Shown here: in pieces, positions 8,844 to 16,338 of the stretch
Numbering within the stretch: position 1 is the stretch's first letter
Layout: each line of letters starts with the position of its first letter
Assembly: GCA_944393485.1 (NCBI GenBank)
Contig: CALYAJ010000019.1
Location: 1 to 33,907 of the forward strand
From: an uncultured Clostridia bacterium
GTDB lineage: Bacteria > Bacillota > Clostridia > TANB77 > CAG-508
Length of the DNA stretch: 33,907 nt
Reading direction: 5' to 3'
The notes under the pieces: generated by a model
What the model was told of the DNA's origin: nothing
Seen by the model: only the letters and a program-made list of their open reading frames with translations
Database searches by the model: none
Made by a program: the position numbers and the translations under genes

Positions 8844-9239
8844 CTATCTCCTTCTATAACATCCATAAAATGTACCTGAGTTATTATTGTTACAATTATT
8901 GTTGTTATTATTATTTGTTTCATCAGCTATATTTACTCTTCCATTTACTGTTAATACATTGTTATTATTACAATTATTTGAATTATTGTTACAACAATTT
9001 CGAATACTTCTTAGCCATCTACATATATATTTACTAATCCATGCTGCTAAAAATGAAATTATTGTATATATAATAACTGCTATTAAAAAAGCTGTACTTC
9101 CTAAAATGGTTGCTATTACGAGTAATACTGCAAAAGTAATAGCTGCAACTAAAACCGGACAATCTAATAATCTTTCTAAAGCTATTGATATAATTATTAT
9201 TGCAATTGGAATTGAAAAGAAAAATAATAAAATATTCAT
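8844..9239 (-). CDS. DUF2651-like small membrane protein with Asn/Cys-rich tail
   Basis: A 131-residue protein. The first 70 residues contain two or three hydrophobic segments (from MNILLFFFSIPIAIIIISIA to VIIYTIISFLAAWI) with the spacing I recall for the DUF2651/YbeF family of Bacillus. That match is from memory and unverified. The tail from about residue 80 is dominated by asparagine with spaced cysteines (NCCNNNSNNCNNNN, then NNNNNNNCNNNN) and ends GTFYGCYRRR. The AAT/AAC-rich DNA is repetitive and prone to length change. AGGAGG precedes the ATG. It sits between truA and the S4 gene on the same strand. The function is unknown; the tail could be a metal-binding or disulfide-linked surface segment, which is speculation. 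Confidence 0.7.
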   Translation of the reverse strand: MNILLFFFSIPIAIIIISIALERLLDCPVLVAAITFAVLLVIATILGSTAFLIAVIIYTIISFLAAWISKYICRWLRSIRNCCNNNSNNCNNNNVLTVNGRVNIADETNNNNNNNCNNNNSGTFYGCYRRR

Positions 9240-9293
9240 ATTTGTTCCTCCTATTTAAGCTTTATATATCTTATGAATATTTTATTTTTTTCG

Positions 9294-10035
9294 TTACTTT
9301 TCATATTCAACACTAACTAAATATAAGCCACATGGTGGCAATGTCTTTCCAGCATTTTGCCTGTTTTTTGATTCTATTATTTTAGTTATCTCATCTGGTT
9401 TTATTTTTCCTAACCCAACTTCCACTAATGTCCCTGAAATAATTCTTACCATATTATATAAAAATCCATTACCGGTAAGTTCTATTATAATTCTTTCATC
9501 ACTTTCTTCTACTTTCGCTTCATAAATAATTCTAACACTACTTTTACTACTTGTTCCACTAGATTTAAATGCAGAGAAATCATGTTCACCAATAAAATAT
9601 TTTGCAGCTTCTTTCATTTTTTCTGCATCTAACTTCATTTTTATATTATATTCTAAATTTCTATATATCGCACTTCCTGTTTCTGAAGTATTTATTATAT
9701 ATCTATATGTTTTTCTCTTACAATTATATCTACTATGGAATCTTTCATCTACTTCCTCAGCTTTTTTTATTCTTATAGATTGCTTGATTCTAGAATTTAT
9801 TGCTATTGCAAATTTTTCTATAGGAATATTAGAATTTGTTTTAAAATTTGCAACTTGGCCTAAAGCATGTACTCCTGCATCAGTTCTTCCAGAACCAATT
9901 ATTTCTATTTCTTCTTTTGTAAGATCTGAAATAACTTTTTCCAAATTACCTTGTATATTTAATTTATTAGGTTGTTTTTGCCAACCGATTAAATTCTTTA
10001 CCATCATATTCTATGGTTAATTTAATATTTCTCAT
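9294..10035 (-). CDS. truA: tRNA pseudouridine(38-40) synthase, apparent N-terminal frameshift
   Basis: TruA makes pseudouridine at positions 38-40 of tRNA anticodon arms. The catalytic-aspartate motif [15 protein letters not shown] and the C-terminal half, with [20 protein letters not shown], are intact. The expected N-terminus [16 protein letters not shown] is encoded from the ATG at 10035, which overlaps the recR stop as ATGA. That frame then reads RLAKTT and stops, while the body beginning GWQKQPN continues from a different frame. One extra base near 9984-9987 (AATCGGTTGG) explains this. The in-frame ATGs at 10007 and 10004 have no ribosome site and would lose the first strand of the fold. 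It may be a sequencing error, a true mutation, or recoding. The coordinates span both frames. Confidence 0.85.
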
Positions 10036-10631
10036 ATTTCCATACGTCCTTCTAAAGCTTGCAACAAAGTAATTTCATCTGTATACTCTAAATCTCCACC
10101 AATTGGAATTCCTCTTGCAATTCTTGTTACTTTTATTCCTAATGGCTTTATTAGTTTAGATAAATACATTGCTGTTGCTTCTCCCTCAACTCTTGGATTT
10201 GTTGCAAGTATTACTTCTTTCACTTCACCTGTTTGTAATCTTGTTAATAATTCTTTTATTTTTATATCATCAGGTCCTATTCCATTCATAGGTGAAATTG
10301 AACCATGTAGAACATGATAAACACCTTTATATTCATGTGTTTTTTCCATTGCAATTATATCTTTTACATCTTCTACTACACAAATAATAGATTTATCCCT
10401 TTTAGGATTTGCACAAATCATGCAAGGATCTGTATCTGATATATTAAAACATATAGAGCAATATTTTAAATTTTTTCTTGCTGATTCTATTGCATCTATA
10501 AATTCTTTTGCACTTTCATCACTGCAATTTAGCATGTAAAAAGCAAGTCTTGTTGCAGTTTTATGCCCTATACTAGGTAATTTTTCAAAGTTTTCAATTA
10601 GTTTTTCTATTGATGGTGAATATATTGACAT
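10032..10631 (-). CDS. recR: Recombination mediator protein RecR
   Basis: RecR works with RecO and RecF to load RecA on single-stranded gaps. The 199-residue length is standard. The N-terminal helix-hairpin-helix ([17 protein letters not shown]), the zinc finger ([16 protein letters not shown]) and the Toprim-type region ([14 protein letters not shown] through [16 protein letters not shown]) are in the right order. The stop TGA overlaps the truA start by 4 bases, implying coupled translation. It lies 12 bases after ybaB in the conserved dnaX-ybaB-recR block. Confidence 0.97.
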   Translation of the reverse strand: MSIYSPSIEKLIENFEKLPSIGHKTATRLAFYMLNCSDESAKEFIDAIESARKNLKYCSICFNISDTDPCMICANPKRDKSIICVVEDVKDIIAMEKTHEYKGVYHVLHGSISPMNGIGPDDIKIKELLTRLQTGEVKEVILATNPRVEGEATAMYLSKLIKPLGIKVTRIARGIPIGGDLEYTDEITLLQALEGRMEI

Positions 10632-10643
10632 CCTAAATACTCC

Positions 10644-10988
10644 TTACATTAATCCTGGTATATTAAATTTTCCCATTTGTTGTTTTGTTGCACTATCTAC
10701 TTTTCCAAAAGCATCATTAACACATGTAATAATTAAATCTTGTAACATTTCTACATCATCAGGATCAACAATTTCTGGTTTTAATTTTACTTCTTTTAAA
10801 ACTTTATCTCCTGTTACTTTAACAGTTATTGCTCCTCCACCTGCAGAACTTTCAAATTCTTGTGCTGATATTTCACTTTGTGTTTTTTCTAAATCAGCCT
10901 GCATTTTTTTTGCTTCTTTCATTAAGTTGTTAAGATTCATTCCTCCGAATCCTCCCATTCCTCCTGGGAAACCTCCACGTCTTGCCAT
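10644..10988 (-). CDS. ybaB: YbaB/EbfC-family nucleoid-associated protein
   Basis: A 114-residue DNA-binding protein that works as a dimer. The Gly/Met-rich start (ARRGGFPGGMGGFGGMN) and the core (LMKEAKKMQADLEKTQ, then GGGAITVKVTGDKVLKEVKL) are typical of the family in Firmicutes. AGGAGG precedes the ATG. Between dnaX and recR is its usual position in bacteria. The family coats DNA without strong sequence demand; its precise role here is unknown. Confidence 0.95.
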   Translation of the reverse strand: MARRGGFPGGMGGFGGMNLNNLMKEAKKMQADLEKTQSEISAQEFESSAGGGAITVKVTGDKVLKEVKLKPEIVDPDDVEMLQDLIITCVNDAFGKVDSATKQQMGKFNIPGLM

Positions 10989-11002
10989 ATTAAAACCTCC
11001 TA

Positions 11003-12613
11003 TTATTCTTCTATTATATCTATTGGAAGATCCATGTCTTGCACGAAACCTTCTAATCCAGATGCTTGCTCTGGCTCATTTACTTTATTATCAATAAATT
11101 TTACTTTCATTTCTTTTCCATAAGCTATGGATATTTCTTTTTGTATTTCATTTATATTTTCTGGTTTTTCCAAAATTGTTTTGCTTAATGGATTTAATCC
11201 ATTTTTAAAGTTAATTCCTACAGTCATGTCATTTATTTCAGAAACTGTTGTATTTAAAAGATTTGCATATAACATCATTTTCTTTTCTTCTTTAAATTTT
11301 CCGATTATTTCTCTCCAAAATGCATTATTTTTTATGCTTTCAGGACTTGCAGGCTTTGGAGCGGGACTTGGCTTTGCTACTTGTTTTTGCATGGCTCCAG
11401 TCTGCATTTTGCTTACATTTCCCTTTCCTAATTTACTAATATAATCTTCTAATTTAAATACTCTTCTTTGTAATTCTTGAACATCTGCATTATTTACACT
11501 ACTTCCTCCACCACTTGATTGCATTGGAATTGCTGTTTCTGTATCACATAATTTTATAAATCCTGCTTCTAGCATTATTGTTTTTTGTGATGACCACTTC
11601 ATATTATTTTCTAATTCTGACAATTCATATACTAAATGTACAAGTTCTTCTTTTGATACTAATTCTGCATTTTCTTTTAATTTTTCTACTTCCTGACTGC
11701 TATATATTCCTGTTTCACCAGTTACTTTATATAATAATAAATCTTTAACATATTTTATTACTTCCCATAAGAAGTTTCCTTGGTCTTTTCCTTCTGCTAT
11801 TACTTCTTTTATTACCGTTAGTGCCTTAGAAACATCTTTTTTTATAACTGCTTCCACAATTCCTTCTATATAAGTTAATTTTGGTATTCCAACTAATTCC
11901 TTAATTTTATCATCTGTAATATCATTATCTCCATCTTGAAGACATCTTTCTAATATACTTAATGCATCACGCATTGCTCCTTCTGATAATGAAGCAATTA
12001 TTTTAAGTGCATTTTCTTCTACCTTTAAATTACTTTCTTCACAGATAATATTTAATCTTTTTACAATATTTTCATTTGATAATTTCTTAAAATCAAATCT
12101 TTGGCATCTTGATAATATTGTTGCTGGAAGTTTTTGTGGTTCTGTTGTTGCTAAAATAAATTTTACATGTGCTGGTGGCTCTTCTAATGTTTTAAGTAAT
12201 GCATTAAAAGCACCTGTTGATAACATATGAACCTCATCTATAATATATACTCTGTATTTTGCAAGTGTTGGCAAAAAATTAACTTCATCTCTTATTAATC
12301 TGATGTCTTCTACACTGTTGTTAGATGCTGCATCCATTTCTACTATATCTGTTAAAGATCCCGAAATAGCTGCTTTACATATTTCGCATTCATTACATGG
12401 TTCTCCATCTTTTGGATTTAGGCAATTAACTGCTCTTGCAAGTATTTTTGCAGCAGATGTTTTACCAGTTCCTCTACATCCATTAAAAAGGTATGCATGA
12501 CCTACTCTATTTGAAATTAATTGATTCTTTAAAGTCCTTGTTATATGGTCTTGACCAACTATTTCTCCAAATGTTAAAGGTCTAAATTTTCTGTATAATG
12601 CTGTATATGCCAC
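11003..12613 (-). CDS. dnaX: DNA polymerase III subunits gamma/tau
   Basis: The clamp-loader ATPase of the replisome, 536 residues. Walker A is GCRGTGKTS (about 45-53). The zinc module has Cys64, Cys73, Cys76 and Cys79. Walker B is DEVH (126-129), followed by the SRC arginine-finger motif. The C-terminal third contains a Pro/Ala/Lys-rich linker (around KPSPAPKPAS) and a tau-type tail ending with acidic residues. The start codon is GTG with GGGAAG upstream. The SRP RNA gene ends 20 bases before it on the same strand, so the two may share the strong SRP promoter. Confidence 0.97.
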   Translation of the reverse strand: MAYTALYRKFRPLTFGEIVGQDHITRTLKNQLISNRVGHAYLFNGCRGTGKTSAAKILARAVNCLNPKDGEPCNECEICKAAISGSLTDIVEMDAASNNSVEDIRLIRDEVNFLPTLAKYRVYIIDEVHMLSTGAFNALLKTLEEPPAHVKFILATTEPQKLPATILSRCQRFDFKKLSNENIVKRLNIICEESNLKVEENALKIIASLSEGAMRDALSILERCLQDGDNDITDDKIKELVGIPKLTYIEGIVEAVIKKDVSKALTVIKEVIAEGKDQGNFLWEVIKYVKDLLLYKVTGETGIYSSQEVEKLKENAELVSKEELVHLVYELSELENNMKWSSQKTIMLEAGFIKLCDTETAIPMQSSGGGSSVNNADVQELQRRVFKLEDYISKLGKGNVSKMQTGAMQKQVAKPSPAPKPASPESIKNNAFWREIIGKFKEEKKMMLYANLLNTTVSEINDMTVGINFKNGLNPLSKTILEKPENINEIQKEISIAYGKEMKVKFIDNKVNEPEQASGLEGFVQDMDLPIDIIEE

Positions 12614-12633
12614 TTTATCACTTCCCTTAATTT

Positions 12634-12759
12634 AAGTTTAGCCTCTCTATGGAAAGTAATTATTCCACATAAATACACTACTTATTGCTGCTTCCTTCCG
12701 GACCTGACAAGGTTCATAGCTTTTTATTGGAGATTACTTTCCATACAAAGGCTAAACTT
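12634..12759 (-). ncRNA. ffs: Signal recognition particle RNA, small bacterial type
   Basis: On the minus strand the core reads GTCAGGTCCGGAAGGAAGCA, the invariant SRP domain IV with its GGAA tetraloop and symmetric loops. Flanking helices close it: GGAAAGTAAT pairs with ATTACTTTCC, and the outer AAGTTTAGCC (12634-12643) pairs with GGCTAAACTT (12750-12759). About 126 bases, so it lacks the Alu domain of the Bacillus type. It pairs with Ffh for co-translational membrane targeting. It sits between tadA and dnaX, as in Bacillus. The ends are approximate. Confidence 0.95.
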
Positions 12760-12772
12760 TTAATACTTTGCT

Positions 12773-12801
12773 ATTATATATGTTTTTTTTATATTAATCA
12801 A
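12773..12801 (-). promoter_or_regulatory. SRP RNA promoter
   Basis: On the minus strand, TTGATT (12796-12801), a 17-base A-rich spacer and a perfect TATAAT (12773-12778). The predicted start falls a few bases before the first helix of the SRP RNA. Confidence 0.85.
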
Positions 12802-12807
12802 GTAAAT

Positions 12808-13557
12808 TTATTCTCTTTTGAAAATAATATCACTAAAATCTGTTTTTTCTATTTGTCCCTTTCCTTCTTCTAATATATTTCCTTCTGGTAAATCAATACT
12901 AACTGTTCCTCTATATTTTATACCTTTATTTGTTTCTATTACAATATCAAAATTTAAAGTATATTTTAAATTTTCAGCATCCACATTTCCTTTTGCAAGT
13001 AATGTGCCATCATGAGTTATTTCATCATCATTAGATCTTACTTCACAAACATTTTCATTTACAGATCTAAATACTAAAACTCCTCCTTGATTGCTTATTT
13101 TTAAATTTTCTAAATCAGCTTCTTTTTCGCCTTCATAAGTAACATAGTTTTGAACTAGATATTTATCTTCTTCAGAAATTTCACCTTTATCATTTGCTCT
13201 GTATAACTTTATATTTTCTGTTCCTTCGGCTTTTTGAATATTTATATTTTCAAAACTTAAACTTTTAATACTTGCTTTTCTTTTATATTCCTCATTTTTA
13301 TTTATAGAAATATATATATCATTTTCTTGATTTACAGAAAAGTTCCATTTTGTATCATCATTTGCTTCAATTTCTTGCCCTTCTGCAGTACTTACAACAA
13401 TCATTTTAGAAATTTCAAATGGTAAATTATTGTCACTTTCTCCTTCTACTTGATATCTAAGCATTATTATTCCTGCAATAATTAATATAAGTAGAATAAT
13501 AGCTATAATCATCCAAACGTGAAAGATTTTTTTATTTTTTAATTCACTAATCTTCAA
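12808..13557 (-). CDS. Membrane-anchored protein of unknown function
   Basis: Not recognised. The predicted 249 residues have a short lysine-rich cytoplasmic start, one membrane helix (about residues 14-34, IIAIILLILIIAGIIML) and a polar, acidic, beta-rich outer region without cysteine pairs or a known catalytic motif. I chose the TTG at 13557 because AGAGG lies 8 bases upstream; the GTG at 13566 overlaps that ribosome site and cannot use it. The 5' end overlaps tadA by 11 bases, so it is translated in the tadA operon. It is inserted between tadA and the SRP RNA, which are normally adjacent. It could be a cell-envelope assembly factor, but nothing proves this. Confidence 0.75.
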   Translation of the reverse strand: MKISELKNKKIFHVWMIIAIILLILIIAGIIMLRYQVEGESDNNLPFEISKMIVVSTAEGQEIEANDDTKWNFSVNQENDIYISINKNEEYKRKASIKSLSFENINIQKAEGTENIKLYRANDKGEISEEDKYLVQNYVTYEGEKEADLENLKISNQGGVLVFRSVNENVCEVRSNDDEITHDGTLLAKGNVDAENLKYTLNFDIVIETNKGIKYRGTVSIDLPEGNILEEGKGQIEKTDFSDIIFKRE

Positions 13558-14032
13558 TACATGCACCTCTGTTTTCTTTTTTTCTTTTTCTCAATTCTTT
13601 AAAAAATCTTTGTAATATATTTTTACATTTTTCTTCTAAAATTCCACCTTCATAATATGGAATATGGTTAAATTTATATTCAGTTAAATCTACAATAGAA
13701 CCACAGGCTCCTGCTTTTTCGTCTTTTACGCCGAAATATACATTTTTTATTCTAGAATTAATTATTGCTCCCATACACATCGGACATGGTTCCATAGTTA
13801 TATATATATCACAATTTTCTAATCTCCATGCTTCTAATTTTTTACTAGCTTTTTCTATAGCAATTATCTCAGCATGTTTTATTGTATCTTTTTTACTTTC
13901 TTTTAGATTATGTCCTCTTGCAATAATTTTATTATCTTTTACTATTATTGCTCCAACCGGTACCTCATCTTTTTTATATGCTTTTTGTGCTTCTTTTAGT
14001 GCTTGTTCCATAAAATATTCTTTATATTCCAT
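13547..14032 (-). CDS. tadA: tRNA-specific adenosine deaminase
   Basis: TadA converts adenosine 34 to inosine in tRNA-Arg(ACG), so that one tRNA reads several CGN codons. The zinc site is intact: HAE at residues 53-55 (His53 ligand, Glu55 proton shuttle) and PCPMC with Cys83 and Cys86. The length of 161 residues is normal. GGAGT lies just before the ATG at 14032. It is upstream of the SRP RNA and dnaX, as in Bacillus, and overlaps the following membrane-protein gene. Confidence 0.96.
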   Translation of the reverse strand: MEYKEYFMEQALKEAQKAYKKDEVPVGAIIVKDNKIIARGHNLKESKKDTIKHAEIIAIEKASKKLEAWRLENCDIYITMEPCPMCMGAIINSRIKNVYFGVKDEKAGACGSIVDLTEYKFNHIPYYEGGILEEKCKNILQRFFKELRKRKKENRGACIED

Positions 14033-14053
14033 AAATACTCCAATTAATCATAT

Positions 14054-14683
14054 TTATTGTTGAGCTGTCAAATTAGCTGTTTGTCCATTGAATGTCGTTT
14101 GTAAAGTGTTATCAGCAACTACTGTAAATACTACTGTTTTAGAATTTTCATCTGTATATTCTGTATTATTATTATCTTCATAATTATAATATAATCTAGT
14201 ATATGTTATTTGATTATTTGTATATACATAAGTTCCTCTAGTTTCACCTGATGACATTCCATCACTTTCACTATACTCAGCTGTTCCATCAGAATGTAAT
14301 CTTAAAACTAATTGATAATTTAAATTTTCTCCTGATTCATTAGTATAACTTTGTGTCCAGCTAAATGTTCCTTCTATATTATTTGAACTATTTTCATCTG
14401 TTGTTTGATTACTATTTTCTGAAGTTGAGTTTGAATTAACTGTATTTTGGTCATCTTCATTTATTGTATTTCCAGTTATAATTGTATTAAGTTGTTCTTG
14501 CAATTTATTTGTTGTATCTTGTAGTGAATTAATTTGTCCTTCTAAAGTATTTGTTCTCTCTTCCATTTCAATTTTATCACTTGCTAGCATATAAACCAAT
14601 ACTCCCATTACAATAACAATTAACACTACAACAATTAAAAATATTGCTAATAAAACTGTTTTAGCTTTTTTATTTTCTGGCAT
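14054..14683 (-). CDS. Membrane-anchored coiled-coil protein of unknown function
   Basis: Not recognised. About 209 residues: a short basic start (MPENKKAK), a strong membrane helix (about 9-32), a coiled coil (about 36-68, with TNTLEGQINSLQDTTNKLQE), a Ser/Asn/Thr-rich linker, then a beta-rich domain of about 110 residues with aromatic and Gly-Thr strands resembling lipocalin-like or META-type extracellular domains. The start is the ATG at 14683 with AGGAGG upstream. A longer reading frame would run into the tRNA gene and is rejected. It lies between tRNA-Arg and tadA on the same strand. It probably faces outside the membrane, and its role is unknown. Confidence 0.75.
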   Translation of the reverse strand: MPENKKAKTVLLAIFLIVVVLIVIVMGVLVYMLASDKIEMEERTNTLEGQINSLQDTTNKLQEQLNTIITGNTINEDDQNTVNSNSTSENSNQTTDENSSNNIEGTFSWTQSYTNESGENLNYQLVLRLHSDGTAEYSESDGMSSGETRGTYVYTNNQITYTRLYYNYEDNNNTEYTDENSKTVVFTVVADNTLQTTFNGQTANLTAQQ

Positions 14684-14717
14684 AATATTCCTCCTAATAC
14701 AATTTTTGTATCTATAT

Positions 14718-14794
14718 TGGTGCACTTAGCTGGATTCGAACCAGCGGCCTCTCCCTTAGGAGGGGAGCGCTCTATCCACCTGAGCTATAAATGC
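14718..14794 (-). tRNA. tRNA-Arg (anticodon CCU)
   Basis: A complete 77-base cloverleaf with CCA encoded. The acceptor GCATTTA pairs with TAAGTGC, the D-stem is GCTC/GAGC, the anticodon stem CTCCC/GGGAG encloses loop CTCCTAA (anticodon CCT, reading AGG), and the T-arm is GCTGG-TTCGAAT-CCAGC. Position 32 is C, the base that TtcA thiolates in some arginine tRNAs. Confidence 0.97.
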
Positions 14795-14805
14795 ATTTCT
14801 TAGAT

Positions 14806-14833
14806 ATTATAACATATTTTTTTGTAATATCAA
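14806..14833 (-). promoter_or_regulatory. tRNA-Arg promoter
   Basis: On the minus strand, TTGATA (14828-14833), 16 bases and a perfect TATAAT (14806-14811), ending 11 bases before the tRNA 5' end. Confidence 0.8.
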
Positions 14834-14888
14834 ACTTTTCCATTCATATTTTAGCATATAACAACTATTATTTTTAATGATTCATTGG

Positions 14889-14917
14889 TTGAATATTTAT
14901 GGTTTTTACTGTATAAT
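14889..14917 (+). promoter_or_regulatory. ttcA promoter
   Basis: TTGAAT (14889-14894), 17 bases and TATAAT (14912-14917). It lies inside the open frame upstream of ttcA and so supports the later start at 14951. Confidence 0.8.
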
Positions 14918-14950
14918 ATTACTGTTTTACTTTTATCAATGGAGGTTATT

Positions 14951-15664
14951 ATGCAAAAAATATTAGGTCAAATGAGAAAAGCTATTGAAGAATTTAATAT
15001 GATAGATGAAGGAGATAAAATTGCTGTGGCTTTATCAGGTGGTAAAGATTCTATTACTTTACTTCTTGCATTAAAAAATTTACAACGTTTTTATCCTAAA
15101 AAATTTGATTTAATTGCAATTACAGTTGATCCCGGATTTGAATTTTTTGATACATCTATTTTATACAATTTATGCAATGAAATTGGAATAGAACTCTTTA
15201 TTGCAGAAAGTCATATAAAAGAAATTGTATTTGATATTAGAAAAGAAAAAAATCCATGTTCACTTTGTGCTAATCTGCGTAGAGGTATTTTAAACACTAC
15301 TGCTATAGATCATGGATGTAATAAAATTGCCTTAGGACACAATGAAGATGACGTATTAGAAACATTTTTAATGAATGTTTTATATACTGGAAATATTTCT
15401 ACATTCGCACCTAAATCTTATATGGATAGATCAAAAATGACTTTAATTAGACCATTAATTTATGTTACTGAAAAACAAACAAATAGTTTTATAAAAAGAA
15501 ATAATATAACTATAATGCCAAAAGCTTGTCCAATGGATGGTGTTTCTAAAAGAGAAGAAATCAAACAATTATTATATAATTTAAGTAAGCAAATTCCTCA
15601 TGTACGAGCCAATATGTATGGAGCTATAAAAAGAAGTAAAATTAAAGGTTGGTATAAAGATTAG
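14951..15664 (+). CDS. ttcA: TtcA-family tRNA sulfurtransferase
   Basis: A PP-loop ATPase of 237 residues of the TtcA/TtuA family. The E. coli enzyme adds sulfur to cytidine 32 of certain tRNAs using a 4Fe-4S cluster. The PP-loop SGGKDS is at 29-34. CSLC (Cys103, Cys106) and a third cysteine in KACPMDG near residue 190 are the cluster ligands. GHNEDDVLETFLMN is another family motif. GGAGG five bases before the ATG at 14951, and a promoter just upstream, fix the start. It diverges from tRNA-Arg(CCU), which carries the possible target C32. A related family member with another target base is possible. Confidence 0.9.
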   Translation: MQKILGQMRKAIEEFNMIDEGDKIAVALSGGKDSITLLLALKNLQRFYPKKFDLIAITVDPGFEFFDTSILYNLCNEIGIELFIAESHIKEIVFDIRKEKNPCSLCANLRRGILNTTAIDHGCNKIALGHNEDDVLETFLMNVLYTGNISTFAPKSYMDRSKMTLIRPLIYVTEKQTNSFIKRNNITIMPKACPMDGVSKREEIKQLLYNLSKQIPHVRANMYGAIKRSKIKGWYKD

Positions 15665-15766
15665 AATTATTGTTTATTTTTGCAGTGCTTTTTTGCTTAT
15701 CAGTTCATTAAATTATTCTTAAACTATTGTTATACTTAATATAAATTTTTTAGGAGGAATAATAGT

Positions 15767-16108
15767 ATGGATTTAGATTTAAAAGAAGCAAATAAGCTAA
15801 TAGGCAAAACTTTTAAAGATTTTAGAAAAAGTAAAAACATTACTCAAGAAGAAGTTGCAAATAAGGCTGATCTTACACCAGAATATTTATCTAAATTTGA
15901 AAACGGAAAATATAATGCAAGTATCTATAATATAATTTTACTATGTAAAGCAATTGATATAAATCCTATTCAACTTATTAATTCATTTTTTGAAGATACA
16001 CCTGATACTATAGTTGCTTCAATTCTTGATGAAGTTAAAGATATGGATATCTCAGATCAAAAATTAGTTTTAGATTTAGTAAAAAGATTGAAAGATAACA
16101 AAAAATAA
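15767..16108 (+). CDS. XRE-family transcriptional regulator
   Basis: A 113-residue protein with a helix-turn-helix at about residues 11-67 (IGKTFKDFRKSKNITQEEVA, then LTPEYLSKFENG). The C-terminal segment (VKDMDISDQKLVLDLVKRLK) is helical and probably dimerises. AGGAGG is 8 bases before the ATG. It follows ttcA by about 100 bases and may be separately transcribed. It differs clearly in sequence from the XRE protein at 8266 and is not a recent duplicate. Targets are unknown. Confidence 0.87.
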   Translation: MDLDLKEANKLIGKTFKDFRKSKNITQEEVANKADLTPEYLSKFENGKYNASIYNIILLCKAIDINPIQLINSFFEDTPDTIVASILDEVKDMDISDQKLVLDLVKRLKDNKK

Positions 16109-16140
16109 TTTGATAAATTTTGCAACTTTATTTATTGCTA

Positions 16141-16290
16141 ACAAATCTCGCTTCGCGAGAACTTTTAACTATTTATATTTAAGTTCTCGAAGAAGTGTAA
16201 AGATTTGTAGGCGCGAAAAATTGCATAGCAATTTTTCTGTGCAATCTTATTTTTGTTGTATAGGAAAAAGTTATTTTTCCTATACAACAA
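16141..16290. repeat. Three-hairpin intergenic repeat, copy B
   Basis: Hairpin 1 pairs ACAAATCT (16141-16148) with AGATTTGT (16201-16208) and encloses 16157-16164 / 16181-16188 plus a small CTCGC-TTC-GCGAG hairpin. Hairpin 2 is AAAAATTGC-ATA-GCAATTTTT (16216-16236). Hairpin 3 is a perfect 17-bp stem (16253-16269 / 16274-16290) with a TATAGGAAAAA core. It is located downstream of the mutase gene. Confidence 0.7.
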
Positions 16291-16321
16291 AAAAGACTTA
16301 TATTTTCATATAAGTCTTTTT
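16291..16321. terminator. Bidirectional terminator between the XRE and mutase genes
   Basis: A 13-bp perfect stem (16291-16303 / 16308-16320) with a TTTC loop, and T or A tracts on both sides. It serves the converging XRE gene (+) and the mutase gene (-). Confidence 0.88.
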
Positions 16322-16338
16322 TAAATTATAATTCAAAT

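Noticed and set aside
16110-16313. 67-residue open frame after the second XRE gene
   Set aside because: It runs through repeat copy B and the terminator, has no ribosome site, and its residues follow the hairpin arms.
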